Counted from the first letter of the stretch, positions 46,692 through 56,007 are shown. The stretch is 64,000 bases of DNA from Undibacterium parvum (GCF_003955735.1 NZ_CP034464.1:1116001-1180000); one strand, 5' to 3'. Made by a program: numbers and translations. The notes: a model not told the origin generated them from the sequence alone.

Positions 46692-47618
46692 TTGAAATTA
46701 CGTCTATTCGTTTTAATCAGCACCGTTGCGATGACGGCATGTAGTTTGGCGCCTATCAAGCATGAAGCTAGCCCGCAAATGCAAGTCAAAGCCCTAGATA
46801 TAGAAATACAAAAAGTATTGTCGCGCTCCTATGCTTGCGGCCCGACCCTGGTATTGCGTTCACAAGCGCTCACGCCAGAACAAGAGCAAACTACCTGCAA
46901 GATGTTGGGCGAGATAGAGCAGAAATTTCATACTACTTTTAGCAGCGCAGGAAAACCCGTCAAGCATGACTCGAATGTCGCACTAAGAGCTAATATTTAT
47001 CAGTCGCGCGATGATTTCGTAAAATACGCTGGGACTCATTTCGACATGCCGACCGACAATGGTGGCATGTATCTGGAAGGGCTGCCGGAACAACCCGGCA
47101 ATCAGGCAGAATTTGTCGCCAATCAAAAAAAGGATGGCAGCATACACAATCTGGGCCACGAATATGTGCACTATCTGGATGGCCGGTTTAACCTTTATGG
47201 AGATTTTTGCACGAATTTACATGACTCACATTCAGCGCCAGAAAATTGTGCAAAGCCAGCTCCGATGGCGCCGTACTTAGTCTGGTGGACCGAAGGCGTG
47301 GCAGAGTACATCGCAAAAGGAACAAGCAATTTGCCTGCAAGCGAATTAGCTGGCGCTAAAACTTATGCCTTGAGTCAATTATTCGAGACTGGCTATGAAA
47401 GTAACAATGGAACGGCACGGGTATATAGCTGGGGTTATCTCGCGGTACGCTTCATGATGGAGAAACATAGAGACAAAATCGAACAGATGTTGAATTTCAC
47501 GCGTAACGGAGATTTTCCCCGCTACCAATCCTTGATACGTAGTTGGGGTGACAGTATGGATGTCGAATTTGCCAGCTGGCTCATGGGCATCGCGACAGCT
47601 GTCAGTGTTAAAAAATAA
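46692..47618 (+). CDS. Collagenase-like (M9 family) lipoprotein, short form
   Basis: Exported metallopeptidase of 309 residues. The start is a TTG with GGAG 6 bases upstream, giving a lipoprotein signal (LRLFVLISTVAMTAC, Cys at about 16). The peptidase signature is HNLGHEYVHYLDGRFNLYGD: HExxH zinc motif and the tyrosine-leucine-aspartate-glycine-arginine-phenylalanine run typical of Vibrio and Clostridium collagenases. It is followed by VWWTEGVAEYIAKG, where the Glu of EGxAEY is the third zinc ligand. Full collagenases have 700-1000 residues with an activator domain before and PKD/collagen-binding domains after; here only the peptidase subdomain remains, anchored by lipid. It lies back to back with the hydroxyproline operon, suggesting use of collagen or its peptides. 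Substrate is inference. Confidence 0.85.
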   Translation: MKLRLFVLISTVAMTACSLAPIKHEASPQMQVKALDIEIQKVLSRSYACGPTLVLRSQALTPEQEQTTCKMLGEIEQKFHTTFSSAGKPVKHDSNVALRANIYQSRDDFVKYAGTHFDMPTDNGGMYLEGLPEQPGNQAEFVANQKKDGSIHNLGHEYVHYLDGRFNLYGDFCTNLHDSHSAPENCAKPAPMAPYLVWWTEGVAEYIAKGTSNLPASELAGAKTYALSQLFETGYESNNGTARVYSWGYLAVRFMMEKHRDKIEQMLNFTRNGDFPRYQSLIRSWGDSMDVEFASWLMGIATAVSVKK

Positions 47619-47622
47619 GCCC

Positions 47623-47651
47623 AAAAAAAAAGCACCTTACGGTGCTTTTTT
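47623..47651. terminator. Bidirectional terminator
   Basis: AGCACC / GGTGCT stem, loop TTAC, with A9 before and T6 after. Shared by the collagenase-like gene and the convergent dynamin-like gene. Confidence 0.92.
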
Positions 47652-47666
47652 CTTCTGCGCCACTAT

Positions 47667-49604
47667 TTAAGCAGCGTTTTTCAAACCGGTTAACTCGCTT
47701 GCCAAGGCGCCTTTCAAGCTAGACTCAAATTTCTCCATAGCCGCTTTTAAGGCTTCAATTTCTGCCTGCATAGCATCAAAAGAAGCAATCTTATCTTCCA
47801 GGCTATCGGTCGCGACGTGGATACGCTGTATCGACTGCATACGGTTTTTCAACTGATTTTTATGTTCGCGTATCTGTGCTTCCAAGGGCGCCATCACCAC
47901 TTTTTGCCATGCTTCGACATCGCGATTGGCTTGCAAAAAGCTTTGTTTAACCCTTGCTGCGACCGAATCAAAAAACTTTTGTATCAAAACTTTATGCGAA
48001 GTCGTCAATAAAGTCATGGTGCTAAATTGCTTTTGAAATACAGCCTCAATTTTCGAGATTTCTTGTACGTATTTATCCAAAGAGAAAGCCATAGGTGCCG
48101 TCAAGGCCAGGCCATGCTCAGTCGAAAATTTACGGTACATGACACCCATCATCTCTGAGATTTCATCGATTTTTTTATTCGAGGTCATCAGATTTTCTTT
48201 GATTTGCGCAAAGAAAGTTCGAATGGCGTCTTTTAAGCCGGCAGAGAATTTACTGCTTTCCATATCTTCGCGAGATTTTCTAATTTCCTCGCGCAGTATT
48301 TCCATACCCAGACTGGTATACACTTCAGTCGACAACTTAGTGAAGACCGCACGCGTACCCTGCATCTTGATTAAGCTAGTATCGAATTCTTTTTTCTCTA
48401 CATCGACACGCTTCATCATGTGTTCGATCACGGTATTATTTTTGCCGCGCAAGCTTTTCAATTCCAGCATCTGGTCTACGATATTGCGACCACGAGCGGC
48501 GATCACAGAACGCTGACCATTAATAATTTCATGCAGATCAGAGGCTAGTTGTGCGCGAATAATTTCTTGTTTGGACGGGATCAACTCTTTAGAAAGCGCA
48601 TATTCCAAGGCCGGCAAGCGGCTCTTCGCTAACAAAGGTGCATCTTTGTGTATCTTAGCGACCAGACCTTTTTGTGCCGACACAGGGAAAACCTGATGTT
48701 CGTCGAGCGCCAGAATATGCGAAACGGTACTGACCTGATGTGCAATTTGTCGTTCAATTTCTTCTGGAGATCTTAATTCATCCCACATGCTATCGATCTT
48801 ATTCAAGACCACCATACGCCCAGGTCCGCTGCCAATATGATTACGCCAGACATCAATATCACTCTTGGTAACGCCAGTATCGGCAGCCAAAATAAATAAG
48901 ACGGCATGCGCGTTCGGTATCAGATTGAGTGTCAATTCAGGTTCGGTACCAATCGCATTCAAACCTGGGGTATCGACGATAATCAAACCTTCTTTTAACA
49001 GCGGATGCGGAAAGTTGACGATGGCATGACGCCATTGCGAAATTTCTACGCACCCATTTTCATCTAGCTCTAAAGCGGCATCAGGGTCGCTCTCATCATA
49101 AAGACCGTAAGACTTGGCCGTTTCTATACTCACCGTCTTGGTCAGGCTAACCTGCTTGAACGCTTCCAGCATGCCATCGCCAGAACTAATGTTGAGCGGC
49201 AAAACTGTCCAGACATGGTGTTGCCCTTTGTAATCGCTGGTCGACAAGGCCTCACCGCGCGTCTCGATAGGCAGCAGGCGAATACACGGCGGCATCGACT
49301 CGTCATACAATAACTCGGTTGGACACATGGTAGTGCGGCCGGCCGAGGATGGCAAAATACGCTGACCATAATCGGCAAAAAAGATGGCGTTGATGAGTTC
49401 TGACTTGCCGCGTGAAAATTCTGCAACAAAAGCGATGGTCAATTTGTCATCGATCAATCTTTCTTGCAATCGTGCCATTCTTTGATCGATAGCCGCATCG
49501 GCTAACTCTGAACCACTGAGCCACGAGCGATATTGCTCGAGTGCGCTCAACACGCCCTTACGCCAATCGCTGTATTCCTGGAATTTTTGAACCAGATTAC
49601 TCAT
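47667..49604 (-). CDS. Bacterial dynamin-like GTPase
   Basis: 645-residue protein with a dynamin-type GTPase domain: G1 FVAEFSRGKSELINA, G2 Thr in AGRTTMCPTELLY, G3 VDTPGLNAIG, G4 VLNKIDSM. A long helical part follows (residues ~330-640) and ends in a coiled coil (LEDKIASFDAMQAEIEALKA). Bacterial dynamins remodel or protect membranes. The helical part here has no obvious membrane-inserting paddle; attachment would have to be peripheral. ATG with GAGGG four bases ahead; a TTG 15 bases earlier is in frame. It stands alone upstream of mutM on the same strand; partner dynamins, which often come in pairs, are absent. Confidence 0.9.
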   Translation of the reverse strand: MSNLVQKFQEYSDWRKGVLSALEQYRSWLSGSELADAAIDQRMARLQERLIDDKLTIAFVAEFSRGKSELINAIFFADYGQRILPSSAGRTTMCPTELLYDESMPPCIRLLPIETRGEALSTSDYKGQHHVWTVLPLNISSGDGMLEAFKQVSLTKTVSIETAKSYGLYDESDPDAALELDENGCVEISQWRHAIVNFPHPLLKEGLIIVDTPGLNAIGTEPELTLNLIPNAHAVLFILAADTGVTKSDIDVWRNHIGSGPGRMVVLNKIDSMWDELRSPEEIERQIAHQVSTVSHILALDEHQVFPVSAQKGLVAKIHKDAPLLAKSRLPALEYALSKELIPSKQEIIRAQLASDLHEIINGQRSVIAARGRNIVDQMLELKSLRGKNNTVIEHMMKRVDVEKKEFDTSLIKMQGTRAVFTKLSTEVYTSLGMEILREEIRKSREDMESSKFSAGLKDAIRTFFAQIKENLMTSNKKIDEISEMMGVMYRKFSTEHGLALTAPMAFSLDKYVQEISKIEAVFQKQFSTMTLLTTSHKVLIQKFFDSVAARVKQSFLQANRDVEAWQKVVMAPLEAQIREHKNQLKNRMQSIQRIHVATDSLEDKIASFDAMQAEIEALKAAMEKFESSLKGALASELTGLKNAA

Positions 49605-49653
49605 ATTGCCCTCAATCAATTTTACGCATTACATCGGAATTTAACATTCTGTC

Positions 49654-50475
49654 TTATTTTTGGCAATTTACACAGTAAAAACTGCTACGTTGTCCCTGTT
49701 TAATCTGCCTGATCGTGGTGCCGCAAATACGACAAGGCTCGCCACAGCGATCATAAACGAAATACGACTGTTGGAAATAACCCGATTTCCCGTCCACTCC
49801 GACAAAGTCGCGCAGAGTACTGCCACCCTTCTCTATCGCGGCGGCTAAAGTATCTTGGATCGCCGCCACCAGCAAGGTATAGCGCGCTAAGCTGATACGA
49901 TCGGCGGCGACTTTCGGATTTATCCTGGCTTTAAACAGACTCTCTGAGGCATAAATATTCCCTACTCCCACCACAATATCGCCGGCTAACAAGACTTGCT
50001 TGATCGCGGCATGACGCTGGCGAGATTGCCGATACAACAGTTGTGCATTGAATTGAGCCTCCAGTGGTTCCACCCCTAAGCCACGCAATAGTGGATGTGT
50101 TGCTACATCACCATCAATCGCCGCATGCCACAACACTGCGCCGAAACGGCGCGGATCATGCATGCGCAAGAGCTCGGCACCAACGACGATATCGATATGA
50201 TCGTGTTTGGCAGCAGGGGTTAGGGCCGGCAAAATCCGCAGATGGCCAGACATCCCTAAATGAATCAAGAGCGTGCCATGCGCAAAATTGAGCAACAGAT
50301 ATTTGCCGCGCCGACCGGTACTTAAGATGGTCTCGCCTTTCAATAAGTCAGGCAGATTTGACGGAAACGGCCAACGTAAACCGCTGCGACGCAGCACCAC
50401 CTCGCTCACGGTTTTGGCTTGTAAGTGCGGCGTCACACCACGTCGCGTCACTTCAACTTCAGGTAATTCAGGCAT
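49654..50475 (-). CDS. mutM: Formamidopyrimidine-DNA glycosylase
   Basis: Excises 8-oxoguanine and formamidopyrimidines and cuts the strand. 273 residues. N-terminal PELPEVEVTRRG gives the catalytic Pro and Glu, the Lys lies in LSTGRRGKYLLL, the helix-two-turn-helix is DIVVGVGNIYASESLFKARI, and the zinc finger CRICGTTIRQIKQGQ...YCVNCQ closes the protein. With mutY in the same window. Confidence 0.97.
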   Translation of the reverse strand: MPELPEVEVTRRGVTPHLQAKTVSEVVLRRSGLRWPFPSNLPDLLKGETILSTGRRGKYLLLNFAHGTLLIHLGMSGHLRILPALTPAAKHDHIDIVVGAELLRMHDPRRFGAVLWHAAIDGDVATHPLLRGLGVEPLEAQFNAQLLYRQSRQRHAAIKQVLLAGDIVVGVGNIYASESLFKARINPKVAADRISLARYTLLVAAIQDTLAAAIEKGGSTLRDFVGVDGKSGYFQQSYFVYDRCGEPCRICGTTIRQIKQGQRSSFYCVNCQK

Positions 50476-50586
50476 ATTTATCTATAAAATATTTACAATT
50501 TGACACACAGAACCAGTGCAGAGCGCACCACGCAAGCGACGCTTCAGCGTAAAATCAGGCATCATCGATCAATTCAGGACGCTGTT

Positions 50587-52437
50587 TTGAAAAACATTTT
50601 TGCGACTATTGTAATAGCAAGCCCCATCAGACATATTTTCTGTGTAGGAATGATCAGTGTCGCAGCCAGCTTAAGCGGCTGCGCCAACTTTGGCACATTT
50701 GCCCAGCATGCACCGGAACAAATGCCGACAGCGCCGGATTTAGCCGAACCCAGCAACGGGCCACACGACAAGCTCGCCGTCTTAAGTGAAAAAGCTAGCG
50801 CCAACGACAAACTTCCTGATGTTGCCTTAAACGAAGAGCTTTTATACAAGATACTCACTTCAGAAATCGCCTATCAACGCGGCAATTGGCAATCGGCCTA
50901 TGTCACGATTTTAGGTGCAGCGCAACAAACCCGTGACCCTAGGCTCGCCAAACGCGCCGCAGAAATGGCCTTAGCCGTCAAGCAACCCGCCGAAGCGCTG
51001 ACTGCCATTCGGCTTTGGCGTGAATTAGCGCCCGAGTCTAGCGAAGCCAGTCAATATTATCTGGGCTTTATGATCGTCAATGGCAATCTGGCGGAGATAC
51101 AGAAAATCTATAGCGAAAAACTGCAGAGTGCGACACCACAACAATACGGCCTGATCATGCTGCAAGCCCAGCGCCTGCTGGCACGTGCGCGCGACAAAAA
51201 AGCCGCGTTCGACACCTTAGAAGAAATACTTTCGCCCTACAAGGCAAGCATGGAGGCGCATCTAGCTTTAGCCCAAGGAGCGTATAACAATAACGACAAT
51301 CTGCGCGCCATTAGCGAAGCAAAAACCGCTTTGGCACTCAAACCAGATTCACAATTGGCGATATTAACGATCGCTCAGGCCTCATCAAAACCGGATGCAC
51401 TCAGAGAAATCGCCGCTTTTGTTGAAAAAAATCCGGACTCGCGCGATGTCAGACTTGCCTATGCCAGCATGCTGATAGAAATGAAGCAACTAGACAAGGC
51501 CAGTCATGAGTTTGAACGTCTATTACGCGACAAGCCCGATGATGTGGCCAGCATTTACACCTTAGGCGCTTTAGCCATGGATAGCGGTCAGTTTAAATTA
51601 GCCGAAAAATATTTTCTCTCGTATCTGGCGATCCTGGAAGCACATCCCGAAGAGGAACGCGATCCTACTCCTAGCCTGGTGAATTTGGCGCAACTAGCCC
51701 TGGAACGCAAAGACAATGCAGCGGCACTCAACTGGCTGAGCAAGGTTGATTCGTATGAAGGTAAAAACGCAGCCTGGCTAAACATACAGTTTCGCCGTGC
51801 TCAAATCATGGCGAAAGACGGCAAACTCAAAGAAGCACTCGAGTTTCTGAAAAACCTGAAAGCCGCCAACGATGGCGAAGAGATCCAAATTTTGCAGGCG
51901 CAATCACAATTACTCAGAAATGCCAAACGCGCTGCGGAAGCGATGACGGTCATGGAAAACGCAGCCCTACGTTTTCCAAACAATCCAGATCTGCTTTACG
52001 ATTACGCCATGCTGGCCGAGTCTCAGAAAAATATCCCGCTGATGGAAGCTCAACTTAAGCGTGTCATAGAACTAGCGCCGAATAGTCAGCATGCCTACAA
52101 CGCTTTGGGCTATTCCTACGCAGATAGAAATATTCATCTTCCTGAGGCCTTGTCCTTAATCGAAAAAGCTTTGCAAATAGCGCCGGAAGATCCCTTCATT
52201 CTCGATAGCTTGGGCTGGGTTAAATTTCGTCTTGGGCAGCACGAAGAAGCCGAGCAAGCTTTGCGCCGCGCCTACCAATTGCGAGCAGATCCTGAAATCG
52301 CCATTCATTTAGGCGAAGTTTTATGGATCGCAGGAAAACATGAAGATGCTAGGGCATTTTGGCGTGATGCCAAGAGCAAAGATGCTGACAACGAAAGCCT
52401 GAAGAGCACTTTGCTGCGCCTCAACGTCAAACCCTAA
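50587..52437 (+). CDS. TPR-repeat lipoprotein upstream of lolB
   Basis: Envelope protein of about 616 residues with many tetratricopeptide helices. I use a TTG start with AGGA 7 bases upstream; this gives MKNIFATIVIASPIRHIFCV and a lipobox LSGC near residue 32, so a lipid-anchored protein. A longer frame from 50500 would cover the mutM promoter and has no ribosome site. The repeats run through to the C-terminus (for example YNALGYSYADRNIHLPEALSLIEKALQIAPEDPFILDSLGWVKFRLG). This gene regularly precedes lolB and ispE in betaproteobacteria; its role is not established but is probably in outer-membrane biogenesis. Confidence 0.9.
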   Translation: MKNIFATIVIASPIRHIFCVGMISVAASLSGCANFGTFAQHAPEQMPTAPDLAEPSNGPHDKLAVLSEKASANDKLPDVALNEELLYKILTSEIAYQRGNWQSAYVTILGAAQQTRDPRLAKRAAEMALAVKQPAEALTAIRLWRELAPESSEASQYYLGFMIVNGNLAEIQKIYSEKLQSATPQQYGLIMLQAQRLLARARDKKAAFDTLEEILSPYKASMEAHLALAQGAYNNNDNLRAISEAKTALALKPDSQLAILTIAQASSKPDALREIAAFVEKNPDSRDVRLAYASMLIEMKQLDKASHEFERLLRDKPDDVASIYTLGALAMDSGQFKLAEKYFLSYLAILEAHPEEERDPTPSLVNLAQLALERKDNAAALNWLSKVDSYEGKNAAWLNIQFRRAQIMAKDGKLKEALEFLKNLKAANDGEEIQILQAQSQLLRNAKRAAEAMTVMENAALRFPNNPDLLYDYAMLAESQKNIPLMEAQLKRVIELAPNSQHAYNALGYSYADRNIHLPEALSLIEKALQIAPEDPFILDSLGWVKFRLGQHEEAEQALRRAYQLRADPEIAIHLGEVLWIAGKHEDARAFWRDAKSKDADNESLKSTLLRLNVKP

Positions 52438-52445
52438 CCATTCCG

Positions 52446-52475
52446 CCACTCTATACTCCCCCATGTATAGAGTGG
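52446..52475 (+). terminator. Perfect 11-bp hairpin between the TPR gene and lolB
   Basis: CCACTCTATAC / GTATAGAGTGG with an 8-base loop (TCCCCCAT), no T run after it. It may stabilise the upstream message or attenuate read-through into lolB rather than end transcription. Confidence 0.5.
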
Positions 52476-52493
52476 AAATCATCAAAAGCCCTC

Positions 52494-53150
52494 ATGAATA
52501 TTGCGCAATTGCGACACAAGTCTAGATACTCCCGTTATTTATCGTTTTCCCTGAGCATTTCACTGGGCTTGTTATTGAGTGCTTGTGCGACGCCCCCAGG
52601 AATGCCTCGTGCGACTGAAAGCAATCAAGCAGCCCAGCCGCAGACCCGCCACTACCGTGAACAGATCAATCTCAGCGGGCGCATCCACGTCCAGTATCAG
52701 CACAACGACAAAGCGCAAAGTTTACCCGGCAGTTTTGAATGGTCACAAGACCATGAAAAGCTACACATCAACTTGCTCAATCCACTCGGGCAAACGATCG
52801 CCAGCATAGAGCAAGACGCACACGGCGCGCGCCTGCAGCAAGCCAATCAGGACATGCGCAGCGCCGCCAATCTGGATCAATTGTTGGACGAGGCCCTAGG
52901 CTGGCCATTGCCAGTGGCCGGGCTAAAAGACTGGCTGCAAGGCTATAGCCGCAACGCCAGGCAAACGCCTAGCGCCCTGCCAACTGAAGACAATCTCATG
53001 CTAACGGCCGATGGCTGGCAATTGCGCTACGTCACTTGGATACAAGAGGCTGGCGAAATCCGCCCCAAACGACTCGATCTGCAACGCTACACGCCACAAG
53101 CTGGCGCAGTGAGCCTGAAGATAATTATTGATCAATGGAATACACCATGA
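52494..53150 (+). CDS. lolB: Outer-membrane lipoprotein receptor LolB
   Basis: Receives lipoproteins from the LolA carrier and inserts them in the outer membrane. 218 residues with lipobox LLLSAC (Cys near 31), then the unclosed beta-barrel domain: REQINLSGRIHVQYQ, GSFEWSQDHEKLHINLLNPLGQT, the protruding hydrophobic loop region LGWPLPVAGLKDWLQG and the ending VSLKIIIDQW. Its stop overlaps the ispE start (ATGA). Confidence 0.93.
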   Translation: MNIAQLRHKSRYSRYLSFSLSISLGLLLSACATPPGMPRATESNQAAQPQTRHYREQINLSGRIHVQYQHNDKAQSLPGSFEWSQDHEKLHINLLNPLGQTIASIEQDAHGARLQQANQDMRSAANLDQLLDEALGWPLPVAGLKDWLQGYSRNARQTPSALPTEDNLMLTADGWQLRYVTWIQEAGEIRPKRLDLQRYTPQAGAVSLKIIIDQWNTP

Positions 53151-54031
53151 ATTCCCCTCACAAAATGGATGCGCTTTTGGATCAGTCCATGCTGCAATGT
53201 CCGGCGCCGGCCAAACTCAATCTGTTTTTGCATGTCACCGGGCGGCGCGCCGATGGCTACCATTTACTACAAACCGCGTTTCAATTAATCGATCATGGCG
53301 ACACGCTTGATATTGTGCGGCGCGAAGATGGCTTGATACACCGCACTAATGAGATTGCGGGCGTTCCGGAAGACAGCGATCTGATCGTTCGCGCCGCCCG
53401 CTTACTCAAGGCGCACACCGCCAGTCCGTATGGCGCCGAGCTCACTTTGCACAAAATTTTACCCATGGGCGGCGGCTTGGGTGGCGGCTCCTCGGATGCC
53501 GCCACCACACTGATTGCACTCAACCGTCTGTGGCAATGCGGTTTGCGCAGGCAGGAATTAATGAATTTGGGCTTGCAACTAGGTGCCGATGTGCCGTTTT
53601 TTTTGTTCGGTCGCAATGCCTTTGCCGAAGGTGTGGGCGAAGTTTTACAAGAAATCACTACCCCGGATTGCTGGTATCTGGTGATAGAACCGGGTGTCCA
53701 AGTACCAACCCCTGCAATATTTTCGTCAAAAGAATTGACAAGGGACACAAAGACCTTCAGAATAACGGACTTCTCTGGTAGCGCAGATAAGCACTTGAGA
53801 AATGATTTACAAGCAGTAGCCTGCACGCTGTTTCCGGAAGTCGCTGAAGTCATTGATTGGCTAAGTAAATTTGGAAATGCGAAGATGACAGGATCTGGAG
53901 CATGTGTTTTTTGCGACTTCGCTGATGAAATTTCAGCCGATGAAGTTCTAAAACAAGTACCGGATCGCTGGATATCTTGGAAAGCAAGAGCACTGAGTCA
54001 GCATCCGATGGCGCATCTGGTGCAGGCATAA
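53147..54031 (+). CDS. ispE: 4-diphosphocytidyl-2-C-methyl-D-erythritol kinase
   Basis: Fourth step of the MEP isoprenoid pathway. GHMP kinase fold, 294 residues: CPAPAKLNLFLHVTGRRADGYHLL (substrate site), ATP loop LPMGGGLGGGSSDAATTL, GADVPFFLFGRNAFAEGVGE and MTGSGACVF. I use the ATG overlapping the lolB stop. The ORF extends 12 bases further up but without a ribosome site. Last of the lolB operon; tRNA-Gln follows 74 bases later. Confidence 0.96.
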   Translation: MNSPHKMDALLDQSMLQCPAPAKLNLFLHVTGRRADGYHLLQTAFQLIDHGDTLDIVRREDGLIHRTNEIAGVPEDSDLIVRAARLLKAHTASPYGAELTLHKILPMGGGLGGGSSDAATTLIALNRLWQCGLRRQELMNLGLQLGADVPFFLFGRNAFAEGVGEVLQEITTPDCWYLVIEPGVQVPTPAIFSSKELTRDTKTFRITDFSGSADKHLRNDLQAVACTLFPEVAEVIDWLSKFGNAKMTGSGACVFCDFADEISADEVLKQVPDRWISWKARALSQHPMAHLVQA

Positions 54032-54105
54032 AAAGATTTGGTTTGATGCGAAGTTAACGCTAAAATAGCGCAGAATTTAAAACGCATCGGGCAACACAGT
54101 TGTGT

Positions 54106-54182
54106 AGGGGAGTCGCCAAGCTGGTTAAGGCACCGGATTTTGATTCCGGCATGCGAAGGTTCGAATCCTTCCTCCCCTGCCA
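54106..54182 (+). tRNA. tRNA-Gln (anticodon TTG)
   Basis: Full cloverleaf of 77 bases with encoded CCA: acceptor AGGGGAG / CTCCCCT, D arm with GGTTAAGG, anticodon stem CCGGA / TCCGG with loop TTTTGAT, and T arm GAAGG-TTCGAAT-CCTTC. Confidence 0.98.
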
Positions 54183-54193
54183 TTAAATACAGA

Positions 54194-54226
54194 GCCGCCG
54201 CATATACATGATGCGGCGGCTTTTTT
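54194..54226 (+). terminator. Terminator after tRNA-Gln
   Basis: GCCGCCGCAT / ATGCGGCGGC stem, loop ATACATG, then six Ts, 12 bases after the tRNA 3' end. Confidence 0.93.
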
Positions 54227-54267
54227 AATTTCTCGCATCCATTAACCTTTAGCCAATAGGTGATCTC

Positions 54268-55224
54268 ATGCCACGCATAAACGACAACATGATGGTCTTT
54301 ACCGGTAACGCCAATCCCGCATTGGCTGCAGGTGTAGCGAAGCAACTCGGTATCCCTCTCGGCAAAGCAGACGTCTCCAAGTTCTCGGATGGCGAAGTGA
54401 TGGTCGAGATTAACGAAAACGTACGCGGTAAAGATGTTTTTGTATTGCAATCGACTTGCGCTCCGACCAATGACAATCTGATGGAAATCATGTTGATGGT
54501 CGACGCTCTCAAGCGCGCCTCAGCCGGTCGCATCACAGCCGCCATCCCGTATTTTGGTTACGCCCGACAAGATCGCCGCCCGCGTTCAGCGCGCGTAGCG
54601 ATCTCGGCCAAGGTGGTTGCGAATATGCTGGAAGAAGCCGGCGTTGACCGCGTCCTGATCATGGATCTGCATGCCGACCAAATTCAAGGTTTCTTCGATA
54701 TTCCGGTTGATAACATCTACGCTTCACCTATTTTGCTGGGCGATCTGGTCTCAAAAAATTATGATGACCTGTTAGTCGTATCGCCAGACGTAGGCGGCGT
54801 AGTTCGCGCCCGTGCCTTGGCGAAACGCCTGGGTTGTGATTTAGCGATCATCGACAAGCGCCGTCCGAAAGCGAATGTCTCAGAAGTCATGAACATCATC
54901 GGTGAAGTCGAAGGCCGCAATTGCGTGATCATGGATGACATGGTCGACACTGCAGGCACACTCACCAAAGCAGCAGAAGTATTGAAAGAACGCGGCGCTA
55001 AAAAAGTGCTGGCTTACTGTACGCATCCGGTCTTGTCTGGCCCTGCGATTGCGCGCATCATCCAGTCACCGCTCGATGAACTGGTCGTCACCGACACCAT
55101 TCCATTATCGGAAGCAGCACGTGCCTGCGGCAAGATACGTCAATTGTCTTGCGACAGCCTGCTGGCAGAAACTTTCCGCCGCATTACTAAAGGCGAATCA
55201 GTCATTTCTTTATTTACTGACTAA
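54268..55224 (+). CDS. prs: Ribose-phosphate pyrophosphokinase
   Basis: Makes PRPP from ribose 5-phosphate and ATP for nucleotide, His and Trp synthesis. 318 residues, full length: [12 protein letters not shown] start, [21 protein letters not shown] (flexible loop), [16 protein letters not shown], the Mg/His site [16 protein letters not shown]-binding [13 protein letters not shown] and the regulatory C-terminus. Normal class I sequence. Confidence 0.98.
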   Translation: MPRINDNMMVFTGNANPALAAGVAKQLGIPLGKADVSKFSDGEVMVEINENVRGKDVFVLQSTCAPTNDNLMEIMLMVDALKRASAGRITAAIPYFGYARQDRRPRSARVAISAKVVANMLEEAGVDRVLIMDLHADQIQGFFDIPVDNIYASPILLGDLVSKNYDDLLVVSPDVGGVVRARALAKRLGCDLAIIDKRRPKANVSEVMNIIGEVEGRNCVIMDDMVDTAGTLTKAAEVLKERGAKKVLAYCTHPVLSGPAIARIIQSPLDELVVTDTIPLSEAARACGKIRQLSCDSLLAETFRRITKGESVISLFTD

Positions 55225-55243
55225 TTCTTAGCCTAAATTTTCT

Positions 55244-55275
55244 GCCCTGCTGTTTTTAAACAGCGGGGCTTTTTT
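55244..55275 (+). terminator. Terminator after prs
   Basis: CCCTGCTGTTT / AAACAGCGGGG hairpin (one mismatch) followed by a T run. It suggests that rplY is mostly transcribed from its own promoter. Confidence 0.85.
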
Positions 55276-55350
55276 GAATTCCTGGTCGCGGGGATTCAAC
55301 ACCGCAATGACAAACACTTAGTTTGGATTTGCAATTTTTGGAGCAACAAA

Positions 55351-55938
55351 ATGAAAGTTATCGCATCTACACGCACATTACAGGGCACCGGAGCGAGCCG
55401 CCGCCTGCGTATCGCTGGTCAAACTCCTGGTATCATTTACGGTGGCACTGCTGCACCAGTATCGATCACTCTGGATCACAATGCTTTGTACCACGCATTG
55501 AAAAAAGAAGCCTTCCACGCATCCATTCTGGATATGGATCTGGATGGTAAAGTTGAAAAAGTTCTGTTGCGCGATTTCCAAATCCACGCATACAAACAAT
55601 TGGTATTGCACGCTGATTTCCAACGCGTAGATCCAACTAAAAACGTACACGTTAAAGTGCCTTTGCACTTCATCAACGCAGACGTTTCTCCTGCCGTGAA
55701 ATTGTCCGCAGCTGTCATCAGCCACGTATTGGTTGATCTGGACATTACTTGCTTGCCTGCTGACTTGCCAGAATTCATCACAGTTGATCTGACTAATCTG
55801 GAAGCCGGTCAATCACTGCACGTTTCTAGCCTGACATTACCTAAAGGCGTTACTGCCGTTGTTCACGGTGACGATGCTACTGTTGCTATCGCAGTTGTAC
55901 CACGCGGTGCGATTGTTGCTGAAGTTCCAGCGAAGTAA
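55351..55938 (+). CDS. rplY: 50S ribosomal protein L25 / general stress protein Ctc
   Basis: 5S rRNA-binding protein in the long (CTC) form: 195 residues with an L25 domain ([32 protein letters not shown], residues 1-90) and the TL5 C-terminal beta domain ([15 protein letters not shown] and onward). GGAG 8 bases before ATG. pth, which often follows in this group, is not here. Confidence 0.96.
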   Translation: MKVIASTRTLQGTGASRRLRIAGQTPGIIYGGTAAPVSITLDHNALYHALKKEAFHASILDMDLDGKVEKVLLRDFQIHAYKQLVLHADFQRVDPTKNVHVKVPLHFINADVSPAVKLSAAVISHVLVDLDITCLPADLPEFITVDLTNLEAGQSLHVSSLTLPKGVTAVVHGDDATVAIAVVPRGAIVAEVPAK

Positions 55939-55980
55939 TTCCCGCTTTTTATCCAGCGCAAGCTGGATAAATCAGAAAAA

Positions 55981-56007
55981 AACCACCAGCGATGGTGGTT
56001 TTTTTTC
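55981..56007 (+). terminator. Terminator after rplY
   Basis: AACCACC / GGTGGTT stem with AGCGAT loop and T8. A second hairpin (ATCCAGC / GCTGGAT, 55951-55967) lies just before it. Confidence 0.9.

Noticed and set aside
47667..50475. Dynamin-like gene plus mutM as a phage-defence island
   Set aside because: No other defence genes, and mutM and its neighbours are ordinary core genes; left as a general remark on the GTPase only.
50500..50586. Longer start of the TPR lipoprotein
   Set aside because: It would put 29 residues before the signal sequence and overlap the mutM promoter; the inner TTG has AGGA at the right distance.
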